DNA of 64,000 nt from Terfezia claveryi (lineage: Eukaryota; Ascomycota; Pezizomycetes; Pezizales; Pezizaceae): NCBI GenBank assembly GCA_015179025.1, contig WHUX01000054.1:248001-312000 (forward strand), read 5' to 3'. The notes below the pieces were generated by a model. It made no database searches. It was not told the DNA's origin and saw nothing but the letters and a program-made list of their open reading frames with translations. This document shows positions 1-11,757 of this stretch, one piece after another (positions within the stretch are counted from its first letter, which is position 1; the number at the start of each line of letters is the position of its first letter). A program made the translations under genes and the position numbers.

Positions 1-377
1 GGCGTGGGGGAGATCCGGTTGCATTTCGGTATCGTACTCAGGGCATGGTAGACTTCGACTCTTGATGTGAGGTAGTTTTAAATCGGCACTGCCGGTTACT
101 CGCGAACAAAGGAAGCCTCGGGGCCTTGGGAGACGAGCGATTTTTGATTGATGGTGGGACAGAGGGTGTTTGAGGACTGGGGTGTCACCCGAGATCTGGT
201 TAAGTACGATGCGCAGATGCGTGTGAGCTGCCTGTTGATATTGTGGAGGGTTCCGTTCAGCATCCTACTCTGAAACACAGACACCTTGACATCCTTTGCA
301 TCTTGTAAACTCTGAAATCTGAACTCTCAACTCTGAACTCTGAGCTCTGGACTCTGACCCCCTCTCCCGGTAGAGCC
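1..377 (+). promoter_or_regulatory. Upstream region of HEN1-like gene
   Basis: This is the 5' flank of the HEN1-like gene. Bases about 303-360 consist of an imperfect tandem of a CTCTGAA/CTCTGAC heptamer, a pyrimidine-rich tract of the kind found just ahead of fungal start codons. There is no clear TATA box. The only reading frame here (96-284, minus) has no recognisable features and is not called as a gene. Confidence 0.4.
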
Positions 378-3300
378 ATGGTGTATTCCGACAGCATCAC
401 ACCCCCTCCTACGCCCCCCAGGGTTGCGTTCGACCCTCCTCTCTTTCTTCAACGACGTACGGCCGTCATCGATCTCCTCCACAAAGTTCACAAGCTTCCC
501 CGATTCAACGGCAAACTCCGGTCACTCCTCGATGTCGGATGTGGACTCGAATGTATGCTTTTGGGGAGTTTGATTGCCCTCAACGACGATCTTCCGCTCG
601 ATCAAGTCACCGGGATTGATCTAGACGATGGCTTGCGGGATCAAATTCTTGTGGATAGCTTAGGTCCGAATGGGCAGCATGTGGGGGATGAAGGGAGGTG
701 GAGAAAGTTTGGGTTGACGTTGCTGCATGGTGAGTAGGGTTGCTTCGGCTCAGCGTGGTTTATTGATTAATGAGAGTGGGTAAATGTGCAGGTACTTTTG
801 AAAGGCTATCACTACCGGTCGTCAAACATCATGACATTATTGTTTCCGCAGAGGGTTCGTAGCAAGTTTCCGCCGGAGTTCTCTGGATTGTGCTTATTTC
901 TTTACAGTGATTGAACATCTCGATCCTGGACCGCTATCGAATTTTGCACCTGTACTCTTGGGACAACTGAAACCGAGAGTTTGTATTATTACCACTCCGA
1001 ATCGGGATTTTAATGATCTCTTTTCCCTCCCGTTCACACCGGAGATATCATCAACTCCTAACCCTTTCGAACCGGAAGAGAAAATACCAAGTCTTGCACT
1101 TGGAGAGGAAGTCGACCCGGAGAATCTTCCACCAGCAAAGGCGTTACCTCTCCCAACCACAACAGCGGGCGAGGAAGCTTGGAGAGCACTCTCACCGGGA
1201 GATGTATGCTCCTGTGGTGATAAGTACTGGAGGAGTGGTGTTCCGTATGGTATGCGTCACCCAGACCACCGCTTTGAGTGGACTAGGCAGGAGTTTCGAG
1301 ACTGGGCATATAAAGCTGCGGAGGATTTTGGCTACGATGTTACTTTTACTGGGGTTGGTGGTCTCGGAAATGGGATGTGTGTTTATGGAACTACTGGGTG
1401 GGCAGTGGGAGATGCTCTTGCTCGGGGGTGTGGTTATAACACGGGGGGTGATGAGGCCCCGGAGCAGCGAGACGAGGGGGTCTTGACCAAGGCTAACGAG
1501 GTTTGGGGTGATTGCACACAAATCGCGATTTTCACTATCCGAGAAGATGAGGAGGAGGATGCTGAAGATTATATCAAGGCTATGGATTGGAGCAAGCAAC
1601 ATCCAACAGATCCAGATAGCACAACCACAGTCTCTTCGATGAATCCGTACTACTTTCCTAATCCCATCACGCAGATTATACACCATGATTTCCCTTATGA
1701 GACGGATGAAGTGTTCCCACCAACGTTTCTGACAGTCATGGAACTTTTGGAGCGGGAATTGTCAAATTACCTCCCAAACAGAATCCGTGAACAGTGGGGT
1801 AAATCAACGTTCGACATTATGCAGGAAAAGAAGAACTACAAGAAGCACGACCACGAGGAATTCTTGTACGAGAGCGACAGTGAATGCGATTATGGCTGGA
1901 ACCCGGATATAGATGGAGACGAGGTCGCTCGGCAGGTGAGGAAGAAGGAGAGGCGGTATGAAAAGACAATTAGGTGGGAGGTCGAGAAGGCTGTTCTTGG
2001 GGGAAAAAGTGCAGAGCTCATCAAAATCGTGAAGGTTACTGGAGTTAGCTTGAAGACATTGTGGGAGGGGAGCGTTGGAGGTAAGAAGGGTTTGCGGAGG
2101 TTGTGCAGGTTTAGGGAGGAGGTTTTCAGAGATGTTTTGATGAATGGATGGAAGGCTCAGCTGGGACCAGGCGCGATTGGTGAAAAGGCAGAGGGGGGTT
2201 GGTTTTGTAAGTGTAATATGATATTTTGGATTTTATTTTATTGGTTTACTAACGAAAAAGTATAGGCAAGCCTATCATAGACACCACCGGGGCATACAAG
2301 AAAATTGAGCCTGAAGAGGACAAGGAGGCTGGTACTTATAATATTGGACCAGTACGACGCAGGCAAATGTCCATCTCGCGAACTGATTCTGGGCCTGGAG
2401 CAGATGGTATGTCCCATCCAAGAACCGGCCTGCAACTTGAACTAGTCTCTGCGAGTAGTTCGCCAGTGAAGCAACGTCAACCAGTGAATTATTCAGCGAC
2501 TGAGAATGATTCACCGGCGCTGCAAACAATAAAAGATTGCTCTCCGCCACCATCACCAGCGCGAATACCTCTCAGCAGGACATATAGTGATTCAAAGGTG
2601 CCATCTTCGCATGTGGAGTCAATACACCTCCCAATTCAGCTGGAGAGTGATACAAAGATGGTGGCAAAGGTCTTTAGTACGTCCGCAACGAGGAGCGTGA
2701 TTGATTTAATTAGGAAGAGCTTGACTGAGCAGGATAAAGAGACTTTGAAGCTCTGGAGGGTGATAAAGGTGGAGTTCAATGCGCAGGAGCCTGAGCCTGA
2801 GCCGGAGGAAGCTGTGAAGATTGAATCTGTGACTGATTGCGAGAGAGATAGACTCGTGCAATGGCAGAATGAGGTTCAAGCAGAAGAAGGAGAGGAAGAT
2901 ACTTGGGCTAATGTATCGGCACCAACTTCGTTTTGGGGGGGGGAGAATATGAGTTGGGATAACTGGGGGACTGATACCAGCGCTGGAGAGACTTCGGCAG
3001 AGACACATACACCGGGAGATACTATCCCCGATAATGTATCTGTTACTTCGAATCGGTCACTCCCATACAGTATTGATGAGTATGGCACAGGACCTGACGC
3101 TGATCCATCCCCGTGGAATCCTAATACGAGCCTGATCAAGGCGCCTGTTAAGTACCACACGGAATTGATCTATCCCTTGGATAATGTAGATACGATCCTG
3201 TCCATCGATAAAGGCAAGCGACGGGAGCAACAGTCTCTCCAGGCGGATCTAGAGGGTTTCTTGAGCGCATATAGGCAGCTAGAGACAAATGACAAGGGTT

Positions 3301-3722
3301 TCCTAAATGTCGATTGGAAAGAGTACACAAAATCCAAGGAGAGGGTAGCAAGGTGGATGGAGGAGCGTAGGGTTGAGGTCCAGGAGTATTTAAACTCAGT
3401 TGGGGTGATGCTAGCAGCAGGGGTTAAGCAGGAGGATATTCCTGGGAGGAGGGCGTTGGTGGGGTGGCAGGAGTGGTTGAAGAAGGTTGAGAAGGATGAG
3501 AGTGAGGAATATCGAGATACGAAGGGGGGAGAAGGGGATGTAGATGTAGATGTGGGGGTGGTGGTGTTTAGACCTAGGGGAAAGGGGGGAATAGAGGAGA
3601 AGCTTCATGGGGAGAAGAGGGGTGGAGAGGAGGTGGGGAACGTCGAAGGGTTGGAGCATGGTTTGGGGGGGGTTGTTCTTCAAAATCCGTTTGCGGGATG
3701 GAATGGATTTGGTGATGTTTAA
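378..3722 (+). CDS. hen1: HEN1-type small RNA 2'-O-methyltransferase
   Basis: Predicted to add a 2'-O-methyl group from SAM to the 3' end of small RNAs, protecting them from tailing and decay. Four exons fit in frame: 378-729, 792-854, 908-2206 and 2266-3722, giving 1056 residues; all introns are GT-AG and the last has TTACTAAC before its acceptor. SAM motif I is LDVGCG (residues about 50-55). The HEN1 signature ExxEH is E138-E141-H142 and is assembled across introns. It is followed by TPNRDFN and then by RHPDHRFEWTR (H256/H259, E262), which supplies the remaining metal ligand. A Pro/Glu-rich insertion of roughly 50 residues separates these motifs compared with plant HEN1. The last ~600 residues are acidic, low-complexity and poorly conserved. 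There is no dsRNA-binding or La-like N-terminus, as usual for fungal and bacterial HEN1. Family assignment is confident; small-RNA substrate is inferred from the family. Confidence 0.88.
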
Positions 3723-4673
3723 GTTAGCGAATACAGGAGCCTGGAGCTTGTGTTGCTTTCTTTACGGGGGGGGATTAGCGTTTATCTGGCACGGCTGCTA
3801 TGGGTTTCAGAAAATTCGAGATGGGTTGCAATCTCTTGTTGCATGATTAGGATTAGCAGAATTTTTTCAGCATTGCTTGATTTTGTTTTTTTGTTCTCCT
3901 AAGAATATCTATTGTGTTGCTGGAAGGGTATGAATTAATAGGATGGGCATTTTTTGCAGGATATGTTAGAAAGCTGGGACAGTGTGCAATTGTGACTTTT
4001 AGAATCATTCGGAAATGATGCAGCATGGTGCATCGGAAGCTGCTTATTCAGAGGCTTCACCGTGGAGACCACATTATGATAGCTTCATCATTGTTTAGAC
4101 TTATAAAACTACTTTGCAAATCATCCACAAGGGTGCTTGGTTATACGGGCTAGACCAGAGCTACTTAATGTAGCACCTTCACTTGAGAAGTTAGCCTAAG
4201 TAAGGGAAAAGAAATTCAAGGGGTATCATTTATATTCAGCAGCGGTCTACGGGTTCTTTCTACAGACTGAAAATACTTACTAGCCATTTTTTTTATGGGC
4301 TATATATTTATATAAAATGGTAGATCTTTGGCTATATCAATAGATTGTTTTCTACGCCTAGGAGGTTTATTCAGTGCATCTGGCTCTAGATCTGCATACA
4401 TCACTAATGTTTATGGTGGAGCATGTTGAGGATAAGTTAGCTTTGTTTGCGGGAAACGTTTCATGCTAATGCACAGAAATGTTTTTTTATTAAATGCCAT
4501 ATGTATGGTATGACTAGGGATTTGAATAACAGAAGAACATCGCTGAAATCCTGAGACTGAAATACACCTAAATTTCAAGCTCCCCCAAATATTTCATTCC
4601 ACTAACCTAACTAACACGACTTCTTATTATCGACATCCCCTATACCGGATTGACCGCGTGCCTTCTTCCATTC
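3723..4673. other. Gene-free interval, 3' of HEN1
   Basis: AT-rich sequence downstream of the HEN1 stop. I see short T runs and simple AT tracts (for example about 4288-4318) but no reading frame, RNA gene or repeat boundary I can support. Confidence 0.5.
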
Positions 4674-4898
4674 TCAATTCTCCTTGTCATCGTCTATCTG
4701 ATTCCTCATCTTCGATTTTCTTTTCCGCATCGTCATAAAAATAGACAGCATTATGTACGCACTGAAAAGCGGACCAATAAAATTGAAGATAAAGTTAAGT
4801 AATAATCCCTTGAGCGATAGATGCTTTAGGCTGGGGCCCGGCTCGAGGGGAGAGGGTGGGGTGATAGTGTCGGCGCACAGTGGGATGAAAGAAGACAT
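4674..4898 (-). CDS. Small hypothetical membrane protein (uncertain)
   Basis: A 74-residue frame with an ATG start. The middle (about residues 29-54) is a single hydrophobic stretch rich in Leu, Ile and Phe, followed by a strongly basic segment (RKRKSKMR) and an acidic tail, so it would read as a one-pass membrane micro-protein. It lies alone between HEN1 and repeats. I do not recognise a family. Its length makes chance possible; the clean hydrophobic-then-basic order is the only support. Confidence 0.25.
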   Translation of the reverse strand: MSSFIPLCADTITPPSPLEPGPSLKHLSLKGLLLNFIFNFIGPLFSAYIMLSIFMTMRKRKSKMRNQIDDDKEN

Positions 4899-5854
4899 TA
4901 TGTAATTAGGGGTTCTAGACTGGGAGTGATTGTAAAGGATGCTTGTGGTTGTGTGATTGTTTGCTTGTACTTAGTTCTTTGTCGAGTGCAGACTGGGGCC
5001 TTTCTCTAGAGTTATTTGAACACTGGAATGGCCATATAGGCAGCATCCAGGCCATGGGGAGATACATAAGTAGCAGAGGGCTTGTTAAGTAACAACCAGA
5101 AGTATAGAATAATAGCCTCTTTGGTCGGTTGAAGGAGAAATCGAATGGCGTAACCCTCCCCTATAGATGTTCATCATTATTCAAGGGAAAAAGATAGATA
5201 TAGTCTCAATTTTTACATGCATGGTACATGTATAATTTGAGCGTAACCCTCAATAATACTACTCATACAGCACTGGTCTACCAAGGCACATAGTAAGTAC
5301 AATATGTAATTTCCGAAACCCAGCGGTAGGCTTTGGGGGGGCATTTGGGATTGTTTAACCGCTTGGGACGTCGGTTAATGAGTTGAAAGTGTAGGAAATA
5401 CTCTCGCCGGTCGCCCTAGAAGGAAAGTGATGGTGAACAAGGACTAGCAGGGATTCCCGGGCAGGAAAGTGATGGATGAGAACGATCTTTATATAATCAG
5501 CTAAAGAACTACGTTCATGTATTCCAATTCAGTAGAACACTATGTAGCAATATAGCCTCGAGGCTATAGCAATAGCTACGATAGTTCTCAAATAGGAAGC
5601 CTTTGTTTTTTTGAACAAGATTCCTCCACTCATAACCTCGTAATCTTACAGAGAGTTTTCATTGAGGGTTTACACCCGCGGTGTTCAGGAGCTTTGTCAG
5701 ATGGCTTTTCTTTTCTTCTATTTCGGGGGGTTTCGGGAGGCCTGTAGGTAGATAGATACCTACGGGGGCAAGGAACCGGCCCTGGCGTTGGCGGGCCTGA
5801 CCCAGGGTCATGGGTTAGAATTACGATGATACGGGTACTGAAATATATATATCT
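4899..5854. other. Gene-free interval
   Basis: No supported gene. The stretch around 5618-5645 (CATAACCTCGTAATCTTACAG and flanks) is shared with 26120-26142 near the third inverted-repeat element, so at least part of it is dispersed repeat. Confidence 0.45.
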
Positions 5855-6822
5855 CCTGGGCCATATTGCGGAATTGTCAGGGCCGTTCCGGGATGGCATA
5901 TGTATGCGCACTTCAACAACGGTTCTACAATACCATACCACAGCGACACTCCCATACCGCATGTAGTAAATACCAAATAGAGGTATGTATATCCAATATT
6001 GGGGTTATTTTATAGCGGGATACTTAATTAAACAAAGAACAAAGGGATAGAGCACAAGTACTTAATTAAACATCATGAAGGGGATAAAGCGCAAGTGGAT
6101 TAAAGCACACCGGCCATATAGGGGTAGCTTAAAGGACTCGGGTAATAAACCGTGACTGTTGAACTTTACCAGATACAATGGTACGAGATCATAATACAGC
6201 CGAATTACAGAACCCTTTACCTATACCAGAACGAGGGCAGTTATATGTCATTCGATGATTCAAAAAACAACATTGAAGGATTGGTCAGTACGTGAAAAAT
6301 TCCAATTTCATAGTGACAGCTAAGGATATCGCTCGAGTCATATTTAAGGACAAAGAAAATACCTGTGACTGGCGACTTCGAGTAGATAAACAGGTCGATG
6401 ACAGCGTCAAAAATCAGTGTATTAAATCCTCAACATACCTGTAATGCACCTTTAAACTCGTTCAACTGCTTGCTACCTACCAGCATTGGCTCCAGCGACA
6501 TCACAATACTTACTTACCTACGCACATGTGGGACTCTTTATTTGATGTTAAATCACTTGCGCTTTATCCCCTTCATGTTGTTTCATTATGTACTTGTGCT
6601 CTATCCCTTTGTTCTTTGTTCAGTCAAGTAACTTTGCTATAAAGTAACTCTAATATTGGATACACTTCTATTTGGTATTTACTACGTGTAGTATTTAGTG
6701 TCGCTGTGGTATTGTAGAACCGTTGTGGTATGATAATAATTGAAAACCTTTGACCAAAATTCTAAATTCCGTAACGGCCTGGGCAGTTGCAGAATCCAGG
6801 CCGTTCCGGTATAGCCCGGAAC
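5855..6822. mobile_element. Inverted-repeat DNA element, copy A
   Basis: Long subterminal inverted repeats: 5921-6097 matches the reverse complement of 6554-6725 with scattered differences (shared landmarks are the 'constant' blocks around GGTTCTACAATACCA and GGATAAAGCGCAAGTG). The ends carry GGCCGTTCCGG-type motifs shared with copies at 21577-22540 and 25836-27049. There is no transposase frame, so it is a non-autonomous, MITE-like element. Exact termini are approximate. Confidence 0.7.
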
Positions 6823-6984
6823 ATGGATTCAAGAAGAGCGGTAGAGGCCTTAATTCAGTTTTATATACAGACGGCTTGCCGGCAGAGGGGGCCCTTGAGC
6901 TTACTTTTCGATTTGGGTAGAGGAAATGCGAGTCCTTTATTTTTCATATTCTTATACAGGTTTGGTTGGGGCAGGCCTCTCTGG

Positions 6985-7250
6985 TACCAGCCGCCGGTTA
7001 ATGACAGTATGGGGGCTCCGTGTAACTTTGTTTCATCTGCTTTCTCTTAGTTACATCTGCCTACATCTGTTTTGCTGGTCGGCAACTTGAGTTGTCTGTT
7101 AGTTGCTTCGCGGTATATATGCGCCGGACCTGGCGGATTAACTTGCCTTGTCCTGAATCTACCCCGGGTTTCCGGGTGGTCCTCATGGTCCCCCTACTGG
7201 GACCGAATAGGAATAATGAGGATTCAAAAAGTAAAAGAAAAAGCACAGAG
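6985..7250 (+). mobile_element. LINE 3' untranslated end (fragment)
   Basis: Contains the block CCGGTTAATGACAG (near 6993), a T-rich middle, GGCGGATTAACTTGCC, a CCGGGTTTCCGGGTGG hairpin-like block and an A-rich tail (about 7225-7250). The same order is found in reverse in the LINE at 61797-62130 and, for the distal half, after the RNase H frame at 13725-13849. It is therefore the 3' end of the same Tad-like LINE family, truncated at its 5' side next to the copy A element. Confidence 0.65.
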
Positions 7251-7328
7251 AGGCATCTTCGACCAATCATCACACCTCATCAACGACCCTACGAACTTAG
7301 ACTTCTTTTATATCAACAGGGGTATGCA

Positions 7329-7425
7329 TACGTACACGAATCTCCTCATAGCCCCCCTAACGGGGCTGCATAGGAGTACTAAGTTTTTAAAAAAAAAAAT
7401 AAAAAAAAAAAATACGTACACGAAT
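7329..7425 (+). mobile_element. Minimal LINE 3'-end copy with target duplication
   Basis: A 71-base copy of the LINE 3' end (7342-7412), CTCCTCATAG... to a poly(A)/AAT tail, flanked by a perfect 13-base direct repeat TACGTACACGAAT at 7329-7341 and 7413-7425. The duplication and A-tail show insertion by target-primed reverse transcription of an extremely 5'-truncated transcript. Confidence 0.85.
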
Positions 7426-7429
7426 CATC

Positions 7430-8364
7430 ACATACATATGTATAATGGTGCTGTCGAACTTCCCTTACGTGATCTTCTTGTTGGATACTTGGTACTGTAT
7501 TGCGCTGGGGATTGGCTTTTACGAGTGGTTGGTGCTATCGTGATTAGAGCCTCAATTCGTCGTTTGCAGCAATAAAGGGAGATATTAAGTCAGAGGGGGG
7601 ATCCATGATGTGAAGTCAATTGCAGTAAAAACATGTAGGAAAATACTTGGATCTTGGTTCAGTGACTGGGAACGACTTGGAGTAAATTTGTATTATGTGA
7701 TGATATTCCTTTCACACATGCAGTTAGGTAACCGCCCCGGGCGCAGCCTTGAGACATCCCCCAGCTTGATAGTGCTGTCTACAATGATGATACAGATCCA
7801 GAAGGGGGTCCAGAACACATGCAATTGTGGACACTTTCAATACAATGAACCCTAGTCCGCTTAAGACTCGTATTTGAGAAATCTAGCCTCTGACGAGGGG
7901 CGCCCGCATCCACCGGCTCTCCCGGGAGGATTCTCTCTTCTCCACCTTCCGGAAGATAAAAAAGCAAACCTCATAAGTAACATCAACACTTCCAGTCATG
8001 GCATGTGATGAGGAACAGCCTCCGGCCATCCGCAGGGGCGGGGATCTGAATCAGACCCTTCATGTAAAATCAGGGAGGACGCCCTATTTCCCCGCCCGGT
8101 CCCCCTTCAACAATCACCTTATTCCCAAACTTCACGCCTTTATTCTTCTCCTCAATCCACCTTCGTATACTTCCAGCTCGTACTTGATGGGCGCTGCATG
8201 ATCCGAAAGAGCAAGTCTGCTTCCCTGACTCTGTTGTAAACAGCTCCCGTTCCAATGCCCCTAGTGGTCCTTGCGATGCTTGCACTGCCGCCTGTGCATA
8301 AGTGCGGGCGATACCCGCCTCAACATAAGTACCGGTGGTGCTGGGAGTGGGCCGGTGGCTTTTC
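7430..8364. other. Interval without a convincing gene
   Basis: The minus strand between about 7780 and 8285 has short coding-like stretches, including an amphipathic segment with RRWIEEKNKG, but they are broken by stops and frame changes and match no family I know. Possibly the debris of an old gene or element. Confidence 0.3.
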
Positions 8365-8367
8365 CTT

Positions 8368-8468
8368 TTTTTTCATTTTTTAACGAAATACTCATTACTC
8401 ATATGCGGTCCCAGTAAGGGCACATGATGAGCCACCTGGAAACCCGGTGGATTCAGGATAAGTCAAGT
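8368..8468 (-). mobile_element. LINE 3'-end fragment
   Basis: Read on the minus strand: GGATTCAGG... CCGGGTTTCC-like block, GGGACCGCATATGAGTAATGAGTATTT, then an A-rich tail. It is the same 3' terminus as the copies at 7342 and 13725-13849. Only about 100 bases are present. Confidence 0.65.
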
Positions 8469-8469
8469 T

Positions 8470-9202
8470 AATATTCGGTGGGTCGGTGATGGTCTCGTAT
8501 GTATTGTCCGCCCCCGTCTGTACGCGTACCTTGTCTGCATTTCCCTCGTTGCATCTTGAGTCGGCGATGGTGGGGCTTGACTCCGATGTGCTGTGGCAGC
8601 CACTTCCTGAAATCCACAGAGATGCCCAAGCCTGTGATGCGCATAAAACAACTGTAAGTGTCAGGAGGCAGTTTGGTTCTGATTTTTTCCCAATCCCTCG
8701 ACGAGGAATCTGACCGTATCAACTCTGCCTGGAGTCTGCCATATCCTCCTGGAGAATCCCCAAGTCCCAGCTCGTTACGGCAGGGGCAAACTTTCGACCG
8801 TTGCCGATAAGACTGCACCGAATCGTTCGTAGGGGTCCTACTCTATATCGTCTATATTCAGCATCTACTCCATCTCAGAGTCCCCTTCTGAATCCGAGCC
8901 CCGCCCCATCGCGTCGTTCACGGCTCGCTGTGTGCCCTCGCTTGTTCGTCGTGGTACAACTGAGGTGCGAGCAATAGGTGTATGCACTGCATACATGCAT
9001 ACAAACTTCAAACTTCGAATGAAAATTTTGATCCCATCTTAACTTAAGTATCTCACATATCTCACCTACTACGTCCATTTTCCTATCTCGTGCTCACAAT
9101 AGTTCAACACGATCACTTCCCAACGACACAACTGAACTCGCAAACGCTTCCTCAAATCTAGCTGTCTTTTAGCAAGAAGACGGGGAAGCATCTAGGACAC
9201 CA
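8470..9202. promoter_or_regulatory. Intergenic and 5' flank of the DUF3716-like gene
   Basis: The minus strand 8468-8818 has a 116-residue frame without recognisable domains, probably chance. The last ~120 bases before the start at 9203 are CA/CT-rich, which fits a fungal 5' leader. No TATA box stands out. Confidence 0.3.
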
Positions 9203-10954
9203 ATGCCCCAGGTGAAGCGAGAACAAAGTAGGCCTGGTAGGGGGACGAGTAGAGCACCAAAGAGAGTGAAGGGGGAACCTGTGGCAGGTGAGTTACGCTT
9301 TTATCGAGTACCTATGCTATGCCATTCTATGAGTAATCCACCTTCCATGAACTCGTGCATTGGACAAAACTTCCTCATAATTCCTCTTGGAATCGAAACC
9401 CACAAGCTTGTTACTGACATTGATCACCTCTCGCAGCTGGCACGGCTAGAGCCTTCAATCGAGCAAATATCCCACCCCTCCTTACGATCATTAGTACCCC
9501 CGCTTCTCTCGACAGCGACCTTTCAGGCGCTCACGACCTCAACGTCATGAACAACCACGATGACCATGAGGCACTACTATCCCAACCCCAACTCGAACCC
9601 CAGCCCCAGCGCCAGCTTCAACCCCAAGGACTCCCCTCCCCCGCTCACATACTCGCCGAAGCTGAGACATTTGCCTCCACGCAACACCCCGACCGGATTC
9701 TCGCACGCATCCACACTCTACCCCGCTTGCGTCCACTTGAGTTCTCAGTCGAGCCGCTCCCCGGCAAGCCAATCAACTTCGATAGCCAAATCAACCAGAA
9801 CGCTGTACTCACGTATTCTCGTGGACGTGAGATAGTCGGAGCCAACGCGTGTATCAAGTGCGCCGCGGGGAAGGGTACTTTTCAGAAATGTGTAATGCTG
9901 GAGGGGTTTAGCAAGGGTTCGTGCGCGAATTGTGTCATCAATAGTTATGGGCATAGGTGTTCGTTTAGGAATATCCGTATGTATACCTTCAGATGCCTGA
10001 CTTCGCAAAGGTGGATACGAGAGAGTGATAGGCAATTTGTAGGCTGACTCTATCCGACCTACAGCTCCCCCCCATCTGGCTGGAACAGACTCATCTAGAG
10101 CAACCGCCACTTCTGGGGCTAACAATGCTCAACAAGGAGCTCAGCAAGCAGCTCAACAAGAAGCTCAACTGGCAGCTCAACTGGCAGCTCAACTGGCAGC
10201 ACAGCAAGCAGCACAACAAGCAGCACAGCAAGCAGCACAACAACTAGCACAACAAGCAGCACAATTAGTACTACCACCATTATCTGGAGTCGTAGACTCA
10301 TCCAGCATTAATGTTGCCGATAACCCAAATACCTCAGGAGAAGGCAACACGCCTCATGTGAGCTTGACGGTGAACATCAAAAATGGTCAATTCATTCGAC
10401 CAACCCTACCGCGCTCCAAGCTGCAGCACCAGCCGCAACTGCAACCACAAACTCAACCGCAATTGCAGTCTCAACAGCAACCACAGTCTCAACAGCAACC
10501 ACAACTACAACCACAACCACAACCACAACCCAAAGCTGCAACGCGAGCTGCATCACGAGCAGCATCAAGGGCTGTCTCTCGCAGACCCCTTTTTAACAGA
10601 GCATCCACACCTACTAGATCTGTTCCCACACAGCCAGTTTCAATTCTTAAACCGTATCCTAGGACGCAAGCAACTGCTTCTGCTGTAGCTAGCTCATCAC
10701 CACCTCACAATCCCACCGCATCCAAAGGAAATGCAGGGTTTGTCCATGCAGAGAGCACTCCATGCGCAGGACTATCTACGGCCACGCCTGCGCAGCCGAA
10801 TAGTCCATCCTCAACTGCGAAGGCGAGGCATAGGTTGTTGCAGAGGAGATATGTGGAGTTGGCGGAGGTGGTGAGGGATCACAAAAAGAATATGGATGCG
10901 AGGTGGATGAAAATTAATGAGGCGATGATGGCGTTGGGGAAGGAGTTGATTTGA
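9203..10954 (+). CDS. DUF3716-like Cys-rich protein with Gln/Ala repeats
   Basis: Three exons fit in frame: 9203-9287, 9437-9976 and 10065-10954, giving 504 residues. Exon 1 is very basic (KRVKGEP-like, a likely nuclear signal). The centre carries six cysteines spaced C-x2-C-x9-C-x10-C-x2-C-x8-C (about C167, C170, C180, C191, C194, C203) in the context GTFQKC...GSCANC...RCSFRN. This is the hallmark of the fungal DUF3716 zinc-binding-like domain. Exon 3 opens with a long AQQ/AAQ low-complexity array, then a second Gln/Pro-rich block, and ends in a predicted coiled coil (about the last 50 residues). Such proteins are expected to be nuclear, but the biochemical role is unknown. The long Gln tracts could vary in length between strains. 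The gene stands alone between repeat tracts. Confidence 0.72.
10128..10275 (+). repeat. Coding trinucleotide array (Gln/Ala)
   Basis: About 150 bases of degenerate GCT/GCA-CAA-CAG units inside exon 3 of the DUF3716-like gene, encoding alternating Ala and Gln. A second CAA/CAG-rich run lies at about 10420-10530. Likely to change length by slippage. Confidence 0.85.
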
Positions 10955-11654
10955 TAGGGTGGGTGGGTCGGGTGCTGGGTTTTGAAGAGGGTGGCTTTCA
11001 ATTATGTTTTACGACGAGAAGAAATAGCTTTCAGGTGATGGTGGGCGGAGGCTGTCATATGATGCGGAAATCTCCTTTTGATGGTATTTCGACTGTATTT
11101 CAATGAGGGTCGGGTGGAATCGGTGGTCTTTGTCCCGATGACAATGTTATGGGATTGCTGTTTGTGGAGATCTATATACCGGGTAGTACCGGTCCGTGGT
11201 TGTTTAGCTACCCCCAAAAATAGTTGGCTCCGTCATGATTTTATCAAGTGTTTCAGTTTGCCACTCAGTATCTAGACGGCGAGTAGCCGGAGTGGCACTT
11301 ACTAGCGCTGTATCCTATTGGTTACAGAGGGAGATCTTCACTAGCCCGAGATCTTCACAACCGTCAAGCAGGTACCATGAACTTGATTCTACCGTGTATC
11401 AAGGAAGTACAGTGATTTGGTTTACGATAAACACATTCTTCCGGTTTGCCCACCAGACTGATGCAGAACCTGGGTTATCTCGGGCTTAGGTAGGAAGGGC
11501 ATTCGGTTTCTCCTACTCGAGAACTGGAGGAGACTCCTTGCGAAGTTCATGGCTCATGTACCGTGTTGGATGGCATCCTGATTATAAGCTGTGATAATCC
11601 AAAAGCCCACTTCTGGGTTCTATCTTCGCCTTATCTCTCTCCTCCTCTGTTTCT
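10955..11654. other. Gene-free interval
   Basis: Downstream flank of the DUF3716-like gene. Only short unsupported frames occur. Confidence 0.4.
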
Positions 11655-11757
11655 ATAAAATAAAAATAAATAAGAATCAAAAACTCATTACTCCTATTCG
11701 ATCCCAGTAAGGGGGCCATGAGGAGCCTCCCGGAAACCCGGGTGAATTCAGTAACAT
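11655..11757 (-). mobile_element. LINE 3'-end fragment
   Basis: The minus strand reads a CCCGGGTTTCCGGGAGG block, GGGATCGAATAGGAGTAATGAG and an A-rich tail (plus-strand TTTCTATAAAATAAAAATAAATAAG region), matching the family consensus of the other 3'-end copies. Confidence 0.6.

Noticed and set aside
7072..7575. 167-codon plus-strand frame
   Set aside because: It runs straight through a LINE 3' UTR, an A-tail and a target duplication; no domain.
10119..10301. Minus-strand Val/Leu-rich frame that looks like a membrane segment
   Set aside because: It is the antisense of the Gln/Ala trinucleotide array in exon 3 of the DUF3716-like gene.
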